64,000 nt of DNA. It comes from Palsa-89 sp963814795. Its GTDB lineage: Bacteria > Acidobacteriota > Terriglobia > Bryobacterales > Bryobacteraceae. The translations under genes and the position numbers were made by a program. The stretch spans positions 186,001 through 250,000 of the forward strand of contig CAWFEK010000007.1 in assembly GCA_963814795.1 (NCBI GenBank), given 5' to 3'. The notes under the pieces are model-generated. The model saw only the letters and a program-made list of their open reading frames with translations, ran no database searches and had not been told where the DNA came from. This document shows positions 59,879-64,000 of the stretch, piece by piece; positions within the stretch are counted from its first letter, which is position 1; each line of letters starts with the position of its first letter.

Positions 59879-61021
59879 ATGCCACCATTATCTATCGTGC
59901 TCTTCTTTGAGCTAATTGGCGCGGCTTCACTTGCGGCGTGGATCTACCTGCTTATCGGCCGCGGCGGCTTCTGGCGCGTGCGCGTGTCTCCCACTCCGAA
60001 GCCGCATGTGGAGACAAAATCCGTAGTTGCGGTGATTCCGGCGCGCAACGAAGAGGCCGTGGTGGGCCGGGCCATCGCATCGCTGCTCGGTCAGGATTAT
60101 CCTGGCCCGCTCCACATTATTCTAGTGGACGACCACAGCATGGACGCGACCATGGCGGCCGCGGGCTCTCACGAACGGCTGAGCATTGTCGGAGCTGGTC
60201 CGCTCCCAAAAGGCTGGACCGGCAAGCTGTGGGCCGTCTCAGAAGGGCTGAAACGCGCTGCCGATTTCGAACCCGGCTACATTTTGTTTACCGACGCGGA
60301 CATCGTTCATTCGCCGTCGAATATTGCGGGGCTGGTGGCGCGCGCGGAAGCCGGGAATTTGGATCTGGTCTCCTACATGGTGAACCTCGAATGCCGGACA
60401 CTGGCGGAGCGCGCGCTGATTCCGGCGTTCGTTTTCTTCTTCCTCAAGCTCTATCCGCCGTCCTGGATTTCAACGCGCGATCGAAACACCGCCGGAGCGG
60501 CGGGAGGATGCATGTTGATCCGGCCGGCGGCTCTCAAACGGATCGGCGGAATCGCGGCCATACGCGGCGAGCTGATCGACGATTGCGCGCTGGCCCGCGC
60601 GGTGAAGCAGGGAGGAAATATCTGGATGGGGCTTACCGATGAGACTTCAAGCATCCGCGCATACGCCACTTTCGGAGAAATCCGACGCATGATTTCCCGC
60701 ACTGCATTCACCCAGCTTCATCATTCGACATTGCTGCTAGCCGGAACGATCATCGCTATGGCGCTTATCTATCTGGCGCCCCCGCTGCTGATTTTGACCG
60801 GCGATCGAATTGCAGCGGCCTGCGGAATAGCAGCTTGGATTCTGATGATGATCGCGTACCTTCCCACGCTGCGTTTCTATCGCCGTTCGCCGGCATGGGC
60901 GCTTGCGTTGCCTCTGATTGCCGTGTTCTACATGATCGCGACGGTGGATTCGGCGATCCATTATTGGAGCGGGCGGGGTGGGTTTTGGAAAGGGCGGGCG
61001 CAGGACACACGACCGCGGTGA
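59879..61021 (+). CDS. Family 2 glycosyltransferase, HpnB-like
   Basis: A 380-residue membrane glycosyltransferase. An N-terminal membrane segment (about 4-22) is followed by a GT-A domain (VVAVIPARNEEAVV, DDHSMD, FTDADIVHSP), and three or four C-terminal membrane segments. The GWTGKLWAV and QDYPGPLHIILVDD blocks match the hopanoid-associated enzyme HpnB. No squalene-hopene genes are in this window. ATG 59879 is chosen over the in-frame upstream start at 59828, which lies antisense to the permease. Confidence 0.87.
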   Translation: MPPLSIVLFFELIGAASLAAWIYLLIGRGGFWRVRVSPTPKPHVETKSVVAVIPARNEEAVVGRAIASLLGQDYPGPLHIILVDDHSMDATMAAAGSHERLSIVGAGPLPKGWTGKLWAVSEGLKRAADFEPGYILFTDADIVHSPSNIAGLVARAEAGNLDLVSYMVNLECRTLAERALIPAFVFFFLKLYPPSWISTRDRNTAGAAGGCMLIRPAALKRIGGIAAIRGELIDDCALARAVKQGGNIWMGLTDETSSIRAYATFGEIRRMISRTAFTQLHHSTLLLAGTIIAMALIYLAPPLLILTGDRIAAACGIAAWILMMIAYLPTLRFYRRSPAWALALPLIAVFYMIATVDSAIHYWSGRGGFWKGRAQDTRPR

Positions 61022-61030
61022 ATTGCGAAG

Positions 61031-62263
61031 CTAGCGTTCCAATTTGTGAATGGTCAGCCCGCTGAGCAACTTTGGATAAAAGTCCGTGGACTTCTGGGGC
61101 ATCACTCCGCCTGAGAAAGCGACGCCGGCGACTTGATCCATGGTGGTGGGCTCCAACAGGAATGCAGCGTCCGCGCCCTCCCGAGCTTTGGCGTAGGCCG
61201 CATCCAGGCCGCGCACGTACTCGATATGTTTCTCGTCGCGGACCGCTTCTTCACTGATGCCGAGCAGCGTGCCAAGCAAATGTTGATGTAGCACGTTGAC
61301 ATCCAGCTCGCCGGGCTTGCGGTCGCGCTGGTATAAGGAAATTTCACCGGAGCGAAGAGCGATCCCGATCCGGATCTTGTCCGGCGCCGGAACGCGAAAC
61401 AATTCACGCAATTCATCGAGAGACTCGAGCCGGCGGCCTTGCAGCTTGCCCAGGAATGCCGCCGGATCGAAGCCGGTCAGCCCGCGCACTACGCGATGCG
61501 TCGCCAGGATTTCAAGCCCCGGCGAATGCATGTTGACGAAAGTCATCGGGACGCTGGCGGCGTCCGCCAAACCGGGGTTCTCATTGCGGAAGGCCAGCGC
61601 CGTCTCGTAGCGATGGTGCCCATCGGCGATCAGCAGTTTCTTATCCGCCATGGACTGCTGAATGCCGCGCACGGCGGACGGATCGGAAATCCTCCACAGC
61701 CGATGAACCGCGTCATATTCGTCTTTGATGACGACACCGGGGCGCCCTCGACGGCGGCATCGAGTATCTTGTCGATGGTCAAATCGGGATCCGGATACAG
61801 CAAAAAGAGCAGCTCGAACTGCGCGCGGGTGTGGCGCACCAGCTCCAGACGGTCTTTCTTGGGACCCGACAGCGTCTGTTCATGCCGATGCACGATGCCC
61901 GCCGAATATTCTTCCAGCGCGCCCAGCCCGATGAAACCTTTGCGCTCCAGAATTTGTCCGGTATCGGGGACGGTGAATCGCTGATAGTAAGCGTACAGGC
62001 TGGGAGCGGCCTCGCGTTCCAGGATGCCATTCGCAATCCAGGCGTTCAGTGTTGAGGCCGCGCGCGTGTAAACATTTTCGCGATCAGAATCCGTGGGCAA
62101 TCTTTCGCCGAGGATGAGACGGACCAGATTGTAAGGGCTCAGCGCAGAGATAACGCGCCTGCATGGCGGAAGAAATCTTGTCATAGGGCTGCGTTACCAG
62201 GTTTTCGATGGAGCCGGCTTTCGCGCTATAGCGATAGGGTTGGAAAGGGTAGATGCGTGCCAA
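61031..62263 (-). pseudogene. DUF1015 family protein, two frame breaks
   Basis: Three frame segments together give one DUF1015 protein of about 410 residues. TTG 62263 begins ARIYPFQPYRYSAKAGSIE, then the frame shifts near 62150 (CTCTGCG, one T too many) into LSPYNLVRLILGERLP. A second break near 61738 (CCCCGGTG region) leads into DAVHRLWRISDPSAVRG and then MADKKLLIADGHHRYETALAF, ending at 61031. The family is widespread and its function is unknown; the conserved HHRYE motif suggests a catalytic pocket. Because three parts align so well, base-calling error is as likely as real decay. Confidence 0.75.
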
Positions 62264-62339
62264 CCGATCAGGATAACAAGTCTAAACGTGCGCTACTGAG
62301 ACGTAGCCAAACCAAAAAGGCACCGGCTCCGTTGAAGAC

Positions 62340-62490
62340 GCCGGTTGGCAGGCGGAAGCGCCTGCCCCACTGGGGCCAAGGTGGGGCAGGCGCTTCCGCC
62401 TGCCAACTGAATTTTCCACAAAGCTTCTTCATGACTTTTGGTGGGCCGCAGGCCCATGGGAACTCCCTCACGGTCGCGGTTCGGTAGGAC
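62340..62490. repeat. Family A pair and family B half-site
   Basis: Two perfect, inverted family A hairpins (GGCAGGCG-GAAG-CGCCTGCC at about 62346 and its complement at about 62385) followed by a family B arm, CTCCCTCACGGTCGCGGTTC at about 62463-62482. No gene is supported in the 257-base gap. Confidence 0.8.
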
Positions 62491-62520
62491 TCTTTCAGCG
62501 ATCGCCAAAAAGTTGGCGCT

Positions 62521-63210
62521 TTACTTTCTGTGGAAGAACTTCTGCTTCATATCCGGCCAGAATTCCGGCAGGATATTGGCCAGCGCCGAGGCCACCAGGC
62601 TGGTTCCGAATCGCGACACCACTTCAGTTGCGTTGACGCTCTTATCCGGATAGTAGGCGTTGGAAAGGCCAATGCCCATTGCGATTCCACCAATATTGGC
62701 AAAGTTGAAGCGGGCCTTGCCGGCGTCGGTTTGGGTCACCACTAAGCGGCTCATCGAATAGCCGAGCCGATACCAGAAGTGATACCGGGGGCCTCGGCGA
62801 AAGTAGCGCGGATCTTCATGCAACAAGGAGGACAACATAAAGTCGCTGAAAAAATTCTGGGTAGTGATATCGGTCACTCCCGCGCCGAACCTCTGCGCAT
62901 ACGCTCCGCCGCCTTGCCCGTATTTTGGGTCGTCGTTGTGGCCCTGGGATATCCCAGCGCCCGCGGCGCCGGCGATGACCGTAAACGGATCCACGGTTTC
63001 TCTCGCAAACAACATGAACTTCTCTTTCACGGTCAACGGTGTGACGCCTTTGCTGGGATCGTTGACGGTTTGAAAGTTCGGAATGATGCCCAGAATATGC
63101 TCGTCCGAGATGGGAGGCGTGGCCTGCTGTGACGAGGCTGCCGGAATGGTATTGGCCTCGTTCGGCGGAGGACTCTGCGCCAGAGAGATTGTGGTGGTGA
63201 GAAGCAGCAA
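62521..63210 (-). CDS. Exported protein of unknown function
   Basis: A protein of about 229 residues (from TTG 63210) with a signal peptide region (LLLTTTISLAQ). It is rich in Gly/Tyr/Asp blocks (YGQGGGAYAQRFGAG, RYHFWYRLGYSMSRL) and ends in a conserved-looking LPEFWPDMKQ. It may be an outer-membrane or periplasmic protein common in Acidobacteria; no activity can be assigned. An alternative start CTG 63246 has a strong GGAGG 6 bases upstream and would add RPPRSLTRSFG, a better signal peptide n-region; no ATG or GTG start is in frame. Confidence 0.65.
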   Translation of the reverse strand: MLLLTTTISLAQSPPPNEANTIPAASSQQATPPISDEHILGIIPNFQTVNDPSKGVTPLTVKEKFMLFARETVDPFTVIAGAAGAGISQGHNDDPKYGQGGGAYAQRFGAGVTDITTQNFFSDFMLSSLLHEDPRYFRRGPRYHFWYRLGYSMSRLVVTQTDAGKARFNFANIGGIAMGIGLSNAYYPDKSVNATEVVSRFGTSLVASALANILPEFWPDMKQKFFHRK

Positions 63211-63357
63211 TCCGAACGATCGAGTAAGGCTACGAGGTGGGCGCAGTTTTTCCTCCAGGTTCTTATTATGGACGAGCGCCGGGCCATCGCGTTTACAGAG
63301 TAGTGTAAAGAATTGTCGGCAAGTCCATGTCGGCGAGTCCGCTGCTAAAATAAACTT

Positions 63358-64000
63358 ATGCTACGCATCAACGACGAAGCTCCCAATTTCACTGCCGAGA
63401 CAACGCAAGGCACCATCAACTTCCACGAATGGATCGGCGACGGGTGGGCGATCTTGTTTTCGCACCCCAAAGACTTCACTCCTGTATGCACCACCGAGCT
63501 TGGCTACATGGCTGGCCTCCAGCCGGACTTTGCAAAACGGAATTGCAAGATTATCGGATTGAGCGTGGACCCAGTGGCGAGTCATGGCAAGTGGGCCGCG
63601 GACATTGAGGAAACGCAAGGTCATAAAGTGAATTACCCCATGATCGGGGATCCGGAATTGAAGATCGCCAAGCTTTATGACATGCTGCCCGCGGATTCCG
63701 GAACTACCTCCGACGGACGCACCGCGGCGACCAACGCCACCGTACGCACGGTATTCGTAGTGGGTCCCGATAAGAAAATCAAGTTGATGCTCAGCTACCC
63801 GATGAGTACCGGGCGGAATTTCGATGAAGTACTGCGCGTGGTGGATTCGATGCAACTCACCGCGAAACACAAAGTGGCTACGCCGGTGAACTGGAAAGCC
63901 GGGTGACGACGTCATCATCCTTCCGTCGGTACCGGAAGAGGAAGCGAAGCAGAAATATCCGAACGGCTGGAAGTCGCCGAAGCCGTATCTTCGCATCGTT
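63358..64000 (+). CDS. 1-Cys (Prx6-type) peroxiredoxin, frame broken near the 3' end
   Basis: A thioredoxin-fold peroxidase reducing hydroperoxides. The peroxidatic cysteine is in FTPVCTTEL; the length of the C-terminal arm and LMLSYPMSTGRN fit the Prx6/1-Cys branch. The first frame stops at 63904-63906 just after VNWKAG, but the next frame resumes directly as DDVIILPSVPEEEAKQKYP and runs to the window edge (PKPYLRIV), as in complete Prx6 proteins. One extra G in GGG near 63901 explains it. The end of the gene is outside the window. Confidence 0.85.

Noticed and set aside
1..64000. tRNA, rRNA or CRISPR loci
   Set aside because: No cloverleaf, rRNA-like or regularly spaced repeat-spacer pattern was found by eye; the short palindromes are irregularly placed singletons or pairs.

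Overview
The window is a dense, GC-rich bacterial chromosome segment, most likely from an Acidobacteriota member of the Solibacter/Bryobacter type. Three things point there: three ADOP-type orphan permeases (a family expanded in Acidobacteria), a secreted protein with a Solibacter-type C-terminal domain (TIGR03437-like), and many short palindromic intergenic repeats. KDO genes (kdsA, kdsB) and an RseP protease imply an outer membrane. I see no rRNA, tRNA or CRISPR.

Layout. 0-5 kb: the 3' part of a phosphotriesterase-like gene, an acyl-CoA synthetase, a small TadE-like membrane protein, a Rieske protein, mutM and, convergently, folP. 5-10 kb (minus strand): tyrS and two MacB-like permeases, then a hydrolase. 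10-25 kb (plus strand): a frameshifted PEP-CTERM protein, the kdsB-pyrG-kdsA operon, a PQQ/TIGR03437 secreted protein, an OPT transporter, a membrane-embedded spermidine-synthase-like protein, an M1 aminopeptidase and a lipase-like hydrolase. 25-31.5 kb is the mobile part: an unrecognised 533-residue multicopy-type gene whose ribosome site is buried in a hairpin, a cyclase/Hsp70-like pair, and a complete IS110/IS1111-type element inserted in a palindromic repeat.

31.5-49.5 kb: hydrolase, holB, an Hfq-like protein, thioesterase, TPR and GNAT proteins, bacterioferritin, an M49-like peptidase, dxr-rseP, two dehydrogenases, two convergent ADOP permeases and a gamma-lyase-type PLP enzyme. 49.5-57.4 kb is the most striking block: a five-gene minus-strand operon FHA - PP2C phosphatase - Ser/Thr kinase - RodA/FtsW::PBP fusion - FHA. 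It resembles the actinobacterial fhaAB-pstP-rodA-pbpA-pknAB cluster, but the SEDS glycosyltransferase and transpeptidase are one 1083-residue chain. This suggests phospho-signalling control of a one-piece peptidoglycan synthase. 57.4-64 kb: a third ADOP permease, an HpnB-like glycosyltransferase, a frameshifted DUF1015 gene, an exported protein of unknown function and a 1-Cys peroxiredoxin, also frameshifted.

Two hairpin repeat families (A: a GGCAGGCG/CGCCTGCC stem with a GAAR loop; B: long arms reading GAGCCGCGACC / GGTCGCGGCTC) occupy most larger intergenic gaps. Five single-base frame breaks in four otherwise well-conserved genes may be base-calling errors rather than real pseudogenes.
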